64,000 nucleotides of DNA from Bacillota bacterium (GCA_023457355.1 JAEWLW010000068.1:1-64000); one strand, 5' to 3'. Shown: positions 24,436-33,580, numbered from the stretch's first letter. Made by a program: numbers and translations. Notes: generated from the letters alone by a model not told the origin.

Positions 24436-25305
24436 ATGAAACAGGGGCATTCCGCAATAACGCAGTTCTTCATCGCATTTTTTATAGGATTGCTGGTGCT
24501 GGCCATCCCGTTCTCGTTTGCATTGTTTCGTTTTGCGGGCGACCGGATGGCCATTCATTCTCAGCCCGAGAGTTATTATCCGCAGAGCAGCGATGCCATT
24601 ACCATTACAGTGGCCCTTCGGGAAAATACAAAGGAAAAACCCAATTGTATTTTGCTTTGCCGGATAGACCCGCCGTCCAACACGGTTAAAATTGCGGTTA
24701 TTCCGCCTGAAACGATGGTGGAGGACGCGGGCAGATTTGACGCGGCGGCCAATGTCTGGAAGCGTGAAGGCGCAGGCCGCGCCGAGGCCGCACTGGAAAA
24801 TGCCCTCTCGGTTAAAAGTGATCGCTGGATGGATCTGACCGCCGATAGTCTTTTAAAGCTGGGGGATGTGGTTGGGGCCATTGATTTTACGCTGGACGCG
24901 TCGCTTTCGACTGAGAACGGTTTGTCGGCACTGCCGCAGGGCAGGCAAATTATCGACGGACGCCGGGCGGCCCTCCTTATCAATTACCGGGGTTATGCCG
25001 CAGGCGAACAGGACAGGTTGAAGATGGTGGGGGACCTTACCGAACAAATGCTGCTGCAACGTATGCCGCTGATGACAGAATCGCTGCTGGTCAGGGCATT
25101 TGAAACATCGGTTAACAGCGGCTCTTCCAACCTGGCGGTTGGCGATTTTGAATCGCGCCGACGCGCGCTGACGCACATGCTGTCGCGCGCGCTTGTGGCA
25201 GAGGTTTTGCCGGTACAGGGAGAATACAACGAAGGTAAAAATACATTTTTACCTTCGGCGCAGACGCTTGAAATATTGTCACAAACATTTAATGAACCAC
25301 CATAA
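24436..25305 (+). CDS. Degenerate LCP (LytR-CpsA-Psr)-like membrane protein
   Basis: 289 residues: an N-terminal membrane anchor (about 10-34), then an extracytoplasmic domain whose layout fits LCP proteins: VKIAVIPPETMV where the family has an IPRDT-type motif, FDAAANVWKREGAGRAEAAL in place of the usual N-ay-GG block, and LGDVVGAIDFTL in place of LGGV-V-V. LCP enzymes attach glycopolymers to peptidoglycan, using conserved Arg and Asp residues. The Arg-Asp of the first motif is replaced by Pro-Glu, so ligase activity is doubtful. Start ATG 24436 follows AGGGGGGAT. A terminator follows. Confidence 0.65.
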   Translation: MKQGHSAITQFFIAFFIGLLVLAIPFSFALFRFAGDRMAIHSQPESYYPQSSDAITITVALRENTKEKPNCILLCRIDPPSNTVKIAVIPPETMVEDAGRFDAAANVWKREGAGRAEAALENALSVKSDRWMDLTADSLLKLGDVVGAIDFTLDASLSTENGLSALPQGRQIIDGRRAALLINYRGYAAGEQDRLKMVGDLTEQMLLQRMPLMTESLLVRAFETSVNSGSSNLAVGDFESRRRALTHMLSRALVAEVLPVQGEYNEGKNTFLPSAQTLEILSQTFNEPP

Positions 25306-25331
25306 GTGTAATAAAGAACTTCAGCCGGACG

Positions 25332-25366
25332 CTTAAAAGCGGCGCACAAAAGGTGCGCCGCTTCAG
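25332..25366 (+). terminator. Terminator after the LCP-like gene
   Basis: AAGCGGCGCAC-AAAAG-GTGCGCCGCTT, an 11-bp perfect stem 30 bases after the stop codon. A second hairpin at 25412-25443 (GAGGGGGCG...GCCGCCTC then TTTTT) lies before the 3' end of the opposing hisE gene. Confidence 0.75.
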
Positions 25367-25457
25367 CTTGTCGAAAGCGATTGGTAAGGCTGGCACCGAG
25401 GGAAATGTGTGAAAGAGAGGGGGCGAAGAGCCGCCTCTTTTTCGAATTCGGATGGCG

Positions 25458-25784
25458 TCAACTGTTATGGTCGCTGGTGTGAAAGGTTTTAAGGTTGCCT
25501 ATTTTTTCCCGGCGCTGTTCCAAAATGCCCAGCACTTGTTCCAAAGGAATATTTTGCTGCGCCATCAGCACCAGCAGATGATACAGCAGGTCGCATATTT
25601 CGTTTGAAGTCTCGGTGTTGTCGCCGTTTTTGGCAGCGATAATCACCTCGGACGCCTCCTCACCGATTTTCTTTAAAATTTTATCGGTGCCCTTTTCAAA
25701 TAAATAACAGGTGTAAGAGCCTTCCTGCGGCTGCGCCTTGCGCGCCTGAACAACCTCAAACAACCCTGCAAAGGTATCGCTCAT
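25458..25784 (-). CDS. hisE: Phosphoribosyl-ATP pyrophosphatase
   Basis: 108 residues, all-alpha MazG-like. The motifs YLFEKGTDKILKKIGEEASE and NEICDLLYHLLVLM carry the Glu and Asp residues that hold Mg2+. It removes pyrophosphate from phosphoribosyl-ATP in the second step of histidine synthesis. No other his gene is nearby, so the pathway is split in this genome or hisE has moved. Start ATG 25784 lies behind an AAAAGGAGC site. Confidence 0.93.
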   Translation of the reverse strand: MSDTFAGLFEVVQARKAQPQEGSYTCYLFEKGTDKILKKIGEEASEVIIAAKNGDNTETSNEICDLLYHLLVLMAQQNIPLEQVLGILEQRREKIGNLKTFHTSDHNS

Positions 25785-25954
25785 GTGCTTTAAGCTCCTT
25801 TTGATGAAATGTTGCTATCAGTATAGCAAAAATAAGCCGCAATTAAAAGGGGGCGATTTTTAAAAGGCGTCTTTTGGCGTGGCATCTGGAAAAAATATTT
25901 CGGGTGCGGTATACTGTCAATGGAACGAATAGAAATCTGACTGGGGGATTGATT

Positions 25955-27280
25955 ATGAGAATGTACGACCTCATTCACAAAAAGCGCGACGGCGGGGAGC
26001 TGAGCCGTGAGGAGCTGGCCTATTTTGTGCGGGGTGTCACCGAGGGCACGATACCGGACTATCAGACCGCGGCATTGATGATGGCGGTCTATTTTCAGAA
26101 GATGAACCGGCGCGAAACCGCCGACCTCACCGATTTGATGGCGCATTCAGGCGATATGGTTGACCTTTCGCCGATCGAAGGCTTTAAAGTGGATAAGCAC
26201 TCCACCGGCGGCGTGGGCGATAAGACCACGCTGGTTGCAACGCCGATTGTGGCGGCATGCGGGGTCCGGGTGGCGAAAATGTCGGGGCGCGGGCTGGGCC
26301 ATACCGGCGGCACCATTGATAAGCTTGAAGCGATCCCGGGTTTTTGTACGGCACTTTCTCCCGAGCGCTTTTTTGACGTGGTGCGCAAAACCGGTGTTGC
26401 GGTGGTGGGACAAACCGGAAATCTCGCCCCTGCCGATAAAAAACTTTACGCACTGCGCGACGTGACCGCAACGGTTGAGAATACCTCGCTGATCGCCGCC
26501 TCGATCATGAGCAAAAAACTGGCGTCGGGGGCAGACGGCATTGTGCTTGACGTTAAAACCGGCAGCGGCGCGTTTATGAAAACCGTTGCCGATTCGGTGG
26601 CGCTGGCCGAGGCGATGGTGTCCATCGGCGAACACACCGGCCGGAAGACCGCCGCGCTGATCACCGACATGGATTGCCCGCTGGGATTTGCCGTCGGTAA
26701 CGCGCTGGAGGTTATTGAAGCAGTGGATACACTGCGCGGCCGCGGCCCGCAGGATCTGGCGGCGGTGTCGCTGGAGCTTGCGGCTAATATGCTGTACTTA
26801 GGCGGCAAGGGGAATATTGCCCATTGCCGCGCGCTGGCACAGGAGGCGCTGGACGGCGGAAAAGCTTTTGAAACCCTGTGTGCCATGGTGGAAGCACAGG
26901 GGGGCGACAGCGCGGTGCTAAAGGACACAACGCTGTTTAAAAAGGCGGCTGTCACACACATCCTGCGCGCCTGCAATACGGGCTATGTCGCGGCGATGAA
27001 TACCGAGGAGATCGGCAATGCCTCGGTATTGCTGGGTGCGGGACGCGAAACAAAGGAGAGCGTGGTCGATTTTGCCGCGGGCATTGTGCTGCATGCTAAA
27101 ACCGGCCAGTGGGTTGAAGCGGGCACGCCGCTCGCCACCCTTTATACCGACCGGCCGGCCGCACTGGCACAGGCCGAAGAGCGGCTGCTGGCTGCGTTTA
27201 AAATTGAGGGTGAACCGCCCGCCAAAAGGCCGCTGATTTTTGCGCGCGTCAGCCTTGACGGTGTGGAATATTACCAGTAA
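25955..27280 (+). CDS. pdp: Pyrimidine-nucleoside phosphorylase
   Basis: 441 residues of the thymidine/pyrimidine phosphorylase family. Phosphate and nucleoside site motifs are intact: KVDKHSTGGVGDKTTL near residue 80, KMSGRGLGHTGGTIDKLE near 108, SKKLASGADGIVLDVKTGSG near 185 and the C-terminal PYNP domain with ATP-like lipoyl fold (AKTGQWVEAGTPLATLYTD). It splits uridine or thymidine with phosphate, giving the base and pentose 1-phosphate, for salvage. Start ATG 25955 follows GGGGGATTG; the frame opens at 25874. A strong hairpin terminator follows. Confidence 0.95.
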   Translation: MRMYDLIHKKRDGGELSREELAYFVRGVTEGTIPDYQTAALMMAVYFQKMNRRETADLTDLMAHSGDMVDLSPIEGFKVDKHSTGGVGDKTTLVATPIVAACGVRVAKMSGRGLGHTGGTIDKLEAIPGFCTALSPERFFDVVRKTGVAVVGQTGNLAPADKKLYALRDVTATVENTSLIAASIMSKKLASGADGIVLDVKTGSGAFMKTVADSVALAEAMVSIGEHTGRKTAALITDMDCPLGFAVGNALEVIEAVDTLRGRGPQDLAAVSLELAANMLYLGGKGNIAHCRALAQEALDGGKAFETLCAMVEAQGGDSAVLKDTTLFKKAAVTHILRACNTGYVAAMNTEEIGNASVLLGAGRETKESVVDFAAGIVLHAKTGQWVEAGTPLATLYTDRPAALAQAEERLLAAFKIEGEPPAKRPLIFARVSLDGVEYYQ

Positions 27281-27315
27281 GCGCTCGACTGAACATAAGA
27301 CAATATGCGATTGCG

Positions 27316-27364
27316 TCAAACCGGTGCATGGCAGCTTATCAGAACTGCCATGCACCGGTTTGCG
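27316..27364 (+). terminator. Terminator after pdp
   Basis: CAAACCGGTGCATGGCAG, loop CTTATCAGAA, CTGCCATGCACCGGTTTG: a perfect 18-bp stem but without a long T-run. 27365-27536 beyond it holds nothing recognised. Confidence 0.75.
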
Positions 27365-27536
27365 CATAGAATAGACGGCCCCGGCAATCGGCCCGGCCAT
27401 TGGGATACACTTTTCGCAGAGATGCCGGGTGATCTTTCCGGCGGCGTAAGGCACTGAAACGGGCCTTGTTCCGTTCTGTTGACAGCCGTGCTCGGACAGC
27501 ACCGGAAAGATTTCTGCGGATGAATCAGCGCTTACT

Positions 27537-27869
27537 GGCATTACGAATGCCTCAGCCTGTCAAAAAACCAACATTTTAGAAAATGTTGTACATATCAAAA
27601 GTTTTGGTCAAGCTTTTTCAAAGGCTTACAGGGTCTTGGTGGCGCCACAGCGGGCAACCATGCCGCCCGCTGTGATAAGCGGAGCCAAGCTGCCGTGAGC
27701 GCACCTATATGCGAGCGGTGCGGGCCAAAGTACCCTAATTCTGTAAGAAGCGCAGGAGCGGGCGCAAAAACAGTCCAGTGAACTGTTTTTGCAGGGAGAA
27801 CCCGCACCGGGGGTGCAAATTGCTAAGCCCCTGTCATTTTATTGACAGCCGGTGGCATTACGAATGCCT
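27537..27869 (-). mobile_element. R1 multi-hairpin element, copy B with 16-bp target duplication
   Basis: The element (27553-27853, 301 bp) is in the opposite orientation to copies A, C and D. It is flanked by exact 16-base direct repeats GGCATTACGAATGCCT at 27537-27552 and 27854-27869. The duplicated site is itself a palindrome (GGCATT-ACG-AATGCC). Internal hairpins match the other copies: GCAAAAACAGT...ACTGTTTTTGC and CACAGCGGGC...GCCCGCTGTG. No open frame with a ribosome site. Confidence 0.88.
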
Positions 27870-27936
27870 ATAAAAATACGCTGCGGGCTTTTTCAGGGCC
27901 GCGGCGTGGCATATAAAGGCTGAAAGCTGTCGGTGT

Positions 27937-28797
27937 TTAGCGCGATGTGGCTTCCTGCTGCCTGGCGTTGCCCACGCACCAGAAGGCCAGCGTGGCGATG
28001 ACGATGACGCCGCCCGATATAGCCGCCAGCCCCGGTATTTCGTGCAGAAACACAGCGACCCAAACAGGGTTGAAAATCGGCTCCAGCATGCAGATGAGCG
28101 AGACGGCAATAGGCGGGCAGTAACGGGTGCCCACTGCGAACAGCGAATAAGGAATACCAAGCTGAAACACACCCAAGAACAGGATGGCGCCCACCGAGGC
28201 GGCGGAGAATTGCGGCGGAAAAATAAACACGAACGGCAGCCCTATCAGCGCGCTGAACAGATGCCCCAGCAAAACGCCGCTGATGCTTTCGTGCATTGAA
28301 CCGGAACCGCAGGCAAAGACGAAGGCGGAAGCCAACATTACAGCCGAAAGCAGCGCCAGAATGTTGCCCAGCAGTCCGCCGGGCGAAAGTTCATCCAGGA
28401 AGAACAGGGCTACGCCGCCCATCACAATGGCCACGACCAGAGTGTCCCGCCTTGAGATGCGCTCATGCTTGAACAACGCACAGAACAGCAGCACAAAAAC
28501 GGGGTTTGCCGATTGCAGCACAATGGCGTTGGCGGCGGTTGTCAGCTTGTTGGCCACCACAAACAGCACGCAGGCGCCGCTGAGGAAAAAGCCGGTGAGC
28601 AGCGTCTGCCGGTTTATGAGCGGGCGGGGGTAGCCTGATTTGCACAGTACCAGCCACAAAACAGCCGCGGCAATGGCGCCGCGAAAGCTGGCCAGCACCA
28701 GGGCGTTCCAACTTATAAGCTTTATAAACAGTCCGCCTGTGCTCCAGAGAGAAGCGCAAATAACCAAACTTAAAATACCCTTTTTCTGCGAAGCCAT
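27937..28797 (-). CDS. EamA-family drug/metabolite exporter
   Basis: About 286 residues with ten predicted membrane helices in two EamA repeats. The first has LVICASLWSTGGLFIKLISWNALVLASFRG, split here as LVICASLWSTGGLFIKL and ISWNALVLASFRG; the second half ends with ICMLEPIFNPVWVAVFLHEIP-type conservation (MLEPIFNPVWVAVFL). Such proteins export amino acids, nucleosides or drugs; the substrate here is unknown. The start is uncertain: ATG 28797 lies 15 bases after GGAGG, while in-frame TTG 28803 has better spacing. Confidence 0.87.
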   Translation of the reverse strand: MASQKKGILSLVICASLWSTGGLFIKLISWNALVLASFRGAIAAAVLWLVLCKSGYPRPLINRQTLLTGFFLSGACVLFVVANKLTTAANAIVLQSANPVFVLLFCALFKHERISRRDTLVVAIVMGGVALFFLDELSPGGLLGNILALLSAVMLASAFVFACGSGSMHESISGVLLGHLFSALIGLPFVFIFPPQFSAASVGAILFLGVFQLGIPYSLFAVGTRYCPPIAVSLICMLEPIFNPVWVAVFLHEIPGLAAISGGVIVIATLAFWCVGNARQQEATSR

Positions 28798-28937
28798 CAA
28801 CAAAACAGGACGCCTCCTTTTTTGCATTTGCAATAGCACTATTCTAACTCAGCAAAACCGTGTTTGCAAATAAATTCCTTGGAAAATTCAATTGTGTTTA
28901 AATTATGTATAAAAACTGTTCCTTTTTACGGTAATTT

Positions 28938-29063
28938 GCGGTATAATAACCGCAAAGCTGCTATTGTACCGGGTGGATACGCAACGGCTGGCCCCCTTAA
29001 CGGGGCAACCGTCTTTTGATGCGCAATTTATACCATAAGCGCAAAGCGCGAAGTGGTATAATA
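28938..29063 (-). repeat. Palindromic mosaic repeat R5, copy c (inverted)
   Basis: Contains TGCGGTATAATAACCGCA, then GCAACGGCTGGCCCCCTTAA with CGGGGCAACC, TTTTGATGCGCAA, and TATACCA...TGGTATA around GCGCAAAGCGC. This is the R5 order of parts read on the minus strand. The rest of 28798-29395 has no supported gene; the open frames at 29140-29409 (+) and 29157-29390 (-) lack ribosome sites. Confidence 0.7.
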
Positions 29064-29395
29064 ATTCCAATGCACAATGCGCAGCGGTTTATGCCCCGCA
29101 GAAAAGTTGGTGCTTGCCCGCATAATTTAGCGTTTTGAGTTGCGGGATACGGCGGATCAGGTCATGCCCGGCAAGGGGTCGGCGCTGCGTTTTTGCTGCC
29201 GGGTAAAGGGCTTATTTTTATGTTGCCAGTGCTGTTTTAGTGGATTTGCCCTTGGCAATTGCTTTGCGTCTGGCTTTATTGGCGGTGAAGATGGCGCCTG
29301 CTTCGATGTATGCTGCCGCGAACCTTTGGCGGCCTTACGCTTAAACATCATTGTTCTGCTGCCTGAAGAAATGCGTATGAGGGGAAACATCCTAC

Positions 29396-30802
29396 ATGGT
29401 TTTTGCTGATCTTATTTTCCTGTATCTTTTTTTGCCCGTAAATCTGGTTTTATATTATATTTCCAAAAACCGCACCTACCGAAATATGGTTTTGGTGTTG
29501 TTTTCGCTTTTTTTCTATGCATGGGGCGAACCAATCTGGATCGTCCTTTTGCTGTTTTCCGCAACGGTGGATTATCTTCACGGGCTGATTATCGAGCAGC
29601 AGCGTGAAAAAATCGGGGCCAGGCTGGCGGTGGTTTCTTCACTTATTATTAATCTGTCGCTTTTGGCCAGCTTTAAATACAGCGGATTGATTGTTGTAAC
29701 GGTCAACAATCTGTTTGGCACCGCGTTTACGCCGCCGTCGTTCGCGCTGCCGATCGGCATTTCTTTTTACACCTTTCAAACCATTTCCTACACGATAGAT
29801 GTTTATCGCGGCGACGCCGAGCCCCAGCATAATTTCGGAAAGTTTTTGCTGTTTGTGTCGCTTTATCATCAGTTGGTTGCGGGGCCGATCGTGCGCTATA
29901 ATGAAATCAGCGAGCGCATTGAAGAGCGCCACGAAAGCTGGGCGGAGTTTTCTTCCGGCATCAACCGCTTTTTAATCGGCCTGACCAAAAAGACACTTGT
30001 TGCCAATACGGCGGGCAAGCTGGCCATCCCCTATCTCGGGGGGAATATCGCGTCGCTGTCGGTATTGGGGGCGTGGTTTGGCATTGTGCTTTATGCCTTG
30101 CAGATTTACTATGATTTTTCGGGCTATTCGGATATGGCCATCGGGTTGGGGCACATGTTCGGCTTTCGTCATCCTGAGAATTTCCGTTACCCGTACATAT
30201 CGCGCTCAGCCACGGAATTCTGGCGCAGGTGGCACGTATCTCTGGGGCGCTTTTTCAGGGATTATCTCTACATACCGCTTGGCGGCAACCGTCGGCATAT
30301 GGTCTTTAACCTGTTGATAACCTGGCTGGCCACCGGCCTTTGGCACGGCGCGTCCTGGAATTTTATGCTTTGGGGCGGCTATTATGGCGTGTTGATTTTG
30401 CTTGAGCGTCTGTTCCTGCTCAGGCTTTTGGACCGCCTGCCGCGTTTTATTGCGCACCTTTATTTTGTGGTTTTGATGCTGTTCGGCTGGGTGCTGTTTA
30501 ACTTCACCAGTCTGCCCGAAGCGTTTTTATATATGGGCAAGATGCTCGGGCTGCACGGTGCGCCGCTGTTTGATCTTTCGGTTTGGCTGGATGTTACCAG
30601 CAACGGCATATGGCTTTGCCTGTCCATCCTGTTCAGCCTGCCCGTGACCGTACTGCTTGAGTGCATTTGGGAGCGCGTCCCGCAGATGCGGCAAAGCCGT
30701 CTGGGCTGGGTGCGGCCGGTGTTTAATCTCATATTGTTGATAACGGGTACGGCTTTGCTTGTGGGGCAGAGCTATAACCCCTTTATGTATTTCAGATTTT
30801 AA
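29396..30802 (+). CDS. MBOAT-family O-acyltransferase (AlgI-like)
   Basis: 468 residues, polytopic. Conserved AlgI blocks: PIGISFYTFQTISYTIDVYR near residue 120, YHQLVAGPIVRY near 160, IYYDFSGYSDMAIGLGHMFG near 238, FWRRWHVSLGRFFRDYLYIP near 280, and the essential His in TGLWHGASWNFMLWG near 322. It moves an acyl (usually acetyl) group across the membrane for O-acylation of an exported polymer. The next gene encodes the extracytoplasmic SGNH-like partner. The polymer is not identified; surface polysaccharide or teichoic acid-like material is plausible. Confidence 0.95.
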   Translation: MVFADLIFLYLFLPVNLVLYYISKNRTYRNMVLVLFSLFFYAWGEPIWIVLLLFSATVDYLHGLIIEQQREKIGARLAVVSSLIINLSLLASFKYSGLIVVTVNNLFGTAFTPPSFALPIGISFYTFQTISYTIDVYRGDAEPQHNFGKFLLFVSLYHQLVAGPIVRYNEISERIEERHESWAEFSSGINRFLIGLTKKTLVANTAGKLAIPYLGGNIASLSVLGAWFGIVLYALQIYYDFSGYSDMAIGLGHMFGFRHPENFRYPYISRSATEFWRRWHVSLGRFFRDYLYIPLGGNRRHMVFNLLITWLATGLWHGASWNFMLWGGYYGVLILLERLFLLRLLDRLPRFIAHLYFVVLMLFGWVLFNFTSLPEAFLYMGKMLGLHGAPLFDLSVWLDVTSNGIWLCLSILFSLPVTVLLECIWERVPQMRQSRLGWVRPVFNLILLITGTALLVGQSYNPFMYFRF

Positions 30803-30827
30803 TTTGTGCGCGTAGGAGTATCGCCTG

Positions 30828-32432
30828 ATGGATAAGAAGAATGAAAAACGCGGATTCCCGATTATGCCGGCGCTCAATGCGCTGCTTATCACCACGGTCC
30901 TTGTGGTCGTGGGGATTTTATCCGTTTTATATGGCGACCGCCCGACCGTATCGGAAATTGAAAAGCGGGAGCTGGCTCCGCTGCCTTCGTTTTCGGTTTC
31001 CTCTTTCGTTCACGGGCAGTACACCAGACAGCTTTCAGCCTATTTTGCCGATACATTTCCGGCGCGCGAGGCGCTTGTGCGCATGGCCGGAGCCATCCGG
31101 GAACACAGAGGCTTTCATTTTAACGACGTCCTGCTTTACGATGGGTCGGAGCAGGATTCGATCATAGATGCCAATATGCCTTTGTTACCGGCGGATTCTT
31201 TGCTGCCCGCTGCGCCGCCCCCGGCGCCGTCTTTGCCGGAGGGCGCGCAAGACGTACAGCCGCAGGCGGCCTCAGTCCCCGAAAGCGGCACAGATAGCGT
31301 GGAAAGTGCCCAAAGCCCGCAAGGCCCGCAGGAAGTGCAGACTGTACCGGCCGCAGAGAGCACGCCGCCCGCGGCGTCTTCGGCCGTGCAGGCCAATTTG
31401 CCGCTTTCGCTGCCGGTAGATGCGGCCGGCGCGGTTGATTCCGTTGAAGAGGGCGTTCGAATGGGCGCAATCTTCATCTATAAGGACAGCGGATTTACTA
31501 TTTTTGGCGGCAGCGACCGAATGGGGCAATGGTATGCGCAGGTGCTCAATACTTACCAGAATGTCCTGGGCGACCACATAAAAATTTATAACCTTGTTGT
31601 GCCTTCCTCCATCGAATTTAATTTGCCGGCGCGCTATCAGGGTGTCACGACGCCGCAGAAGCCCAAACTGGAGAATATCGCGTCCTCGCTGAACCCGGCG
31701 ATTACCTCGGTGAATGTCTACGAGACGCTTTCACAGCACAGGGATGAATATTTGTATTACCGTACCGATCATCATTGGAGCACACTGGGTGCATACTATG
31801 CGTATGCCGAGTTTGCCAGAGCGGCAGGTTTTGAACCGGTTCCGATGGCGGGCATGGAGAAGCGGACGCTCGACAACTTTTTGGGAACGCTTTATTCCCA
31901 GACGCAGAATTCCAAAATGGCCGGCAACCCCGACCATGTGGATTACTATATCATGCCCACGGCTTACAAATGCTATCAGTATCGCAAAGGTTCGCCCGAT
32001 ACCGCGATCAGGATTCCGCTTTATGGCGAATACGCCAAAAGTTACAACTCTTATTCGGTGTTTATGCACGGTGATTTCCCTGTGACAGTGATCAATACCG
32101 AGATTAAAAACGACAGGCGTATTGCCGTGGTGAAAGAATCGTTCGGAAATGCGTTTATTCCGTTCCTGGTCAATCACTATGAGACGGTCGTGGTCATCGA
32201 CCAGCGCTATCTTGAAAAGAGCTTTTACGATGTGCTCAATGATTTTAACATCAATGAGCTGCTGTTCATCAACAACATTGCGGCGGCGCATACCGCCGTC
32301 AGAATTCAGGAGCTCGCCTCGCTGCCAAACCGCACCTACATTCCGCCGGAGCCGGACGATGCGTCTGCGGATACCGCCCAGAAGGAGGACCAGGTGCAGC
32401 CGGCAGCCGGGCAGCAACAGGAGAAATCATGA
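30828..32432 (+). CDS. DHHW-family (AlgJ/AlgX-like) exported protein
   Basis: 534 residues. One N-terminal membrane segment at about 15-38, then SGNH-hydrolase-like regions interrupted by a Pro/Ala/Gln-rich linker of about 75 residues (near 120-200). The family signature YRTDHHWSTLGAYYAYAEF (near 305) holds the catalytic Asp-His pair, and the Ser position is likely in VVKESFGNAFIPF near 435. It would pass the acyl group from the MBOAT partner to the polymer outside the membrane. It starts 25 bases after the MBOAT gene and overlaps the next gene by 4 bases (ATGA). The long linker is unusual. Confidence 0.9.
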   Translation: MDKKNEKRGFPIMPALNALLITTVLVVVGILSVLYGDRPTVSEIEKRELAPLPSFSVSSFVHGQYTRQLSAYFADTFPAREALVRMAGAIREHRGFHFNDVLLYDGSEQDSIIDANMPLLPADSLLPAAPPPAPSLPEGAQDVQPQAASVPESGTDSVESAQSPQGPQEVQTVPAAESTPPAASSAVQANLPLSLPVDAAGAVDSVEEGVRMGAIFIYKDSGFTIFGGSDRMGQWYAQVLNTYQNVLGDHIKIYNLVVPSSIEFNLPARYQGVTTPQKPKLENIASSLNPAITSVNVYETLSQHRDEYLYYRTDHHWSTLGAYYAYAEFARAAGFEPVPMAGMEKRTLDNFLGTLYSQTQNSKMAGNPDHVDYYIMPTAYKCYQYRKGSPDTAIRIPLYGEYAKSYNSYSVFMHGDFPVTVINTEIKNDRRIAVVKESFGNAFIPFLVNHYETVVVIDQRYLEKSFYDVLNDFNINELLFINNIAAAHTAVRIQELASLPNRTYIPPEPDDASADTAQKEDQVQPAAGQQQEKS

Positions 32433-33448
32433 AAAAACGGGCGGCCTTTTTCAGCGTGGTGTTGGCGCTGTGCTTGCTTTGCGGGTGCGGCGGGGCTCAG
32501 CGCACAGAAATTCGCGGTGAAACCCGCACGCTGACACTTGCGGTGAAAACGGATATTTCCTCTCAGGGGCAGGCCGGTGTTGATTGCTTTGCGAAAAAGG
32601 TGCGGCAGATTTCCAACGGGCGGCTGGCGATCAAGGTGGTGGATAGCGATGATCTGCTCGAATCGCTCGACAACGGCTGTGAGCTGATTTTTGGTCCGAC
32701 GTCGGAGCTTGCACGTGCAAACGGCAATTTTAATTCCTATATCTCGCCGTTTTATTTTTACGATTATAAGCACCTGACCTTGACGCTTAATTCCAAAAGC
32801 TTTTACGATATTATACGGGAAACCAACCTCAGCCTGATGGACGCCATGCCCATAGGCGCCTTCTATAACGGGAACAGCGTGATTCTTTCATCGCGCGATA
32901 AAATGTTCGATACGATTGATCAATACCAGGACAGCACCGTCAATATTCTGGAGGATCCCGTGCTGGCAGAGGTGCTAAAGGCGCTTGGCACCACCGTGAA
33001 GGAGCGAAGCAGCGAATATCTGCTGCTTAATTTTGGCCGTAATCGCGATAACTCGGTTATGGAATGTGATACGCTGGAATTGGATCAGGTGCGCGCACCG
33101 AAGGAGAATGCCGTATTTTCGGTTTGCAAAAGCTTTCACCGCGCGCGGATTAACTGGCTGGTGCTGTCGCAGCAGGCGAAGGAGTCGCTGAGCGCCGCTG
33201 AGCAGGCGGTGCTGACCGAAGCGACGGCCTATGCCATTGCGACAAACGACGATCTGGTTTTGCAGCAGGAGCAAAAGGGCCTTGACCATGTTAAGAGCCT
33301 GGGGGCACAGATGAGCGTTCCCAACTATGGCGAGTTTAGCGAGGCGGCAGACAAGGCGCTGCGTGCCTCGGTGCGGTACCAGAGCCTCTGGGACTGGGAC
33401 CAACATGTTGAGATACGCAATCTGGCGGTTTCATCGGCCGGTGGTTAA
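32429..33448 (+). CDS. DctP-like solute-binding lipoprotein in an O-acylation operon
   Basis: 339 residues. Lipoprotein signal with lipobox LCLLCGC (Cys near residue 18). The mature part fits the DctP family of TRAP binding proteins: LTLAVKTDISSQGQAGVDCF, VRQISNGRLAIKVVDS, the SPFYF segment, ALGTTVKE, and the long helix with EAADKALR. TRAP transporters need DctQ and DctM membrane proteins; neither is nearby. The gene instead overlaps the DHHW gene by ATGA, so it is translated with the O-acylation pair. It may sense or bind a ligand for the acylation system, or cooperate with a remote permease. Confidence 0.85.
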   Translation: MKKRAAFFSVVLALCLLCGCGGAQRTEIRGETRTLTLAVKTDISSQGQAGVDCFAKKVRQISNGRLAIKVVDSDDLLESLDNGCELIFGPTSELARANGNFNSYISPFYFYDYKHLTLTLNSKSFYDIIRETNLSLMDAMPIGAFYNGNSVILSSRDKMFDTIDQYQDSTVNILEDPVLAEVLKALGTTVKERSSEYLLLNFGRNRDNSVMECDTLELDQVRAPKENAVFSVCKSFHRARINWLVLSQQAKESLSAAEQAVLTEATAYAIATNDDLVLQQEQKGLDHVKSLGAQMSVPNYGEFSEAADKALRASVRYQSLWDWDQHVEIRNLAVSSAGG

Positions 33449-33535
33449 ATATAGTCGAACCTATAGAAAACCAACACGGCTTGGCGGCCAATTCTGCATG
33501 GCTTTTCTGCTGGTCTGATTAGAACCCCCTGTATT

Positions 33536-33580
33536 AAAAAAACCTGTTGCGGAAACATCTGTCCGCAACAGGTTTTTTTG
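33536..33580 (+). terminator. Terminator of the O-acylation operon
   Basis: AAAAACCTGTTGCGGA, loop AACATC, TGTCCGCAACAGGTTTTTTT: a strong stem and T-run about 90 bases after the last stop codon. Confidence 0.93.

Noticed and set aside
26918..27541. Minus-strand open frame over the 3' end of pdp
   Set aside because: Mostly antisense to a well-supported gene and runs through its terminator hairpin; no ribosome site.
29140..29409. Open frames on both strands upstream of the MBOAT gene
   Set aside because: No ribosome site, and the peptides are Cys-rich (+) or Lys/Gln/Pro-rich (-) with no recognisable fold.
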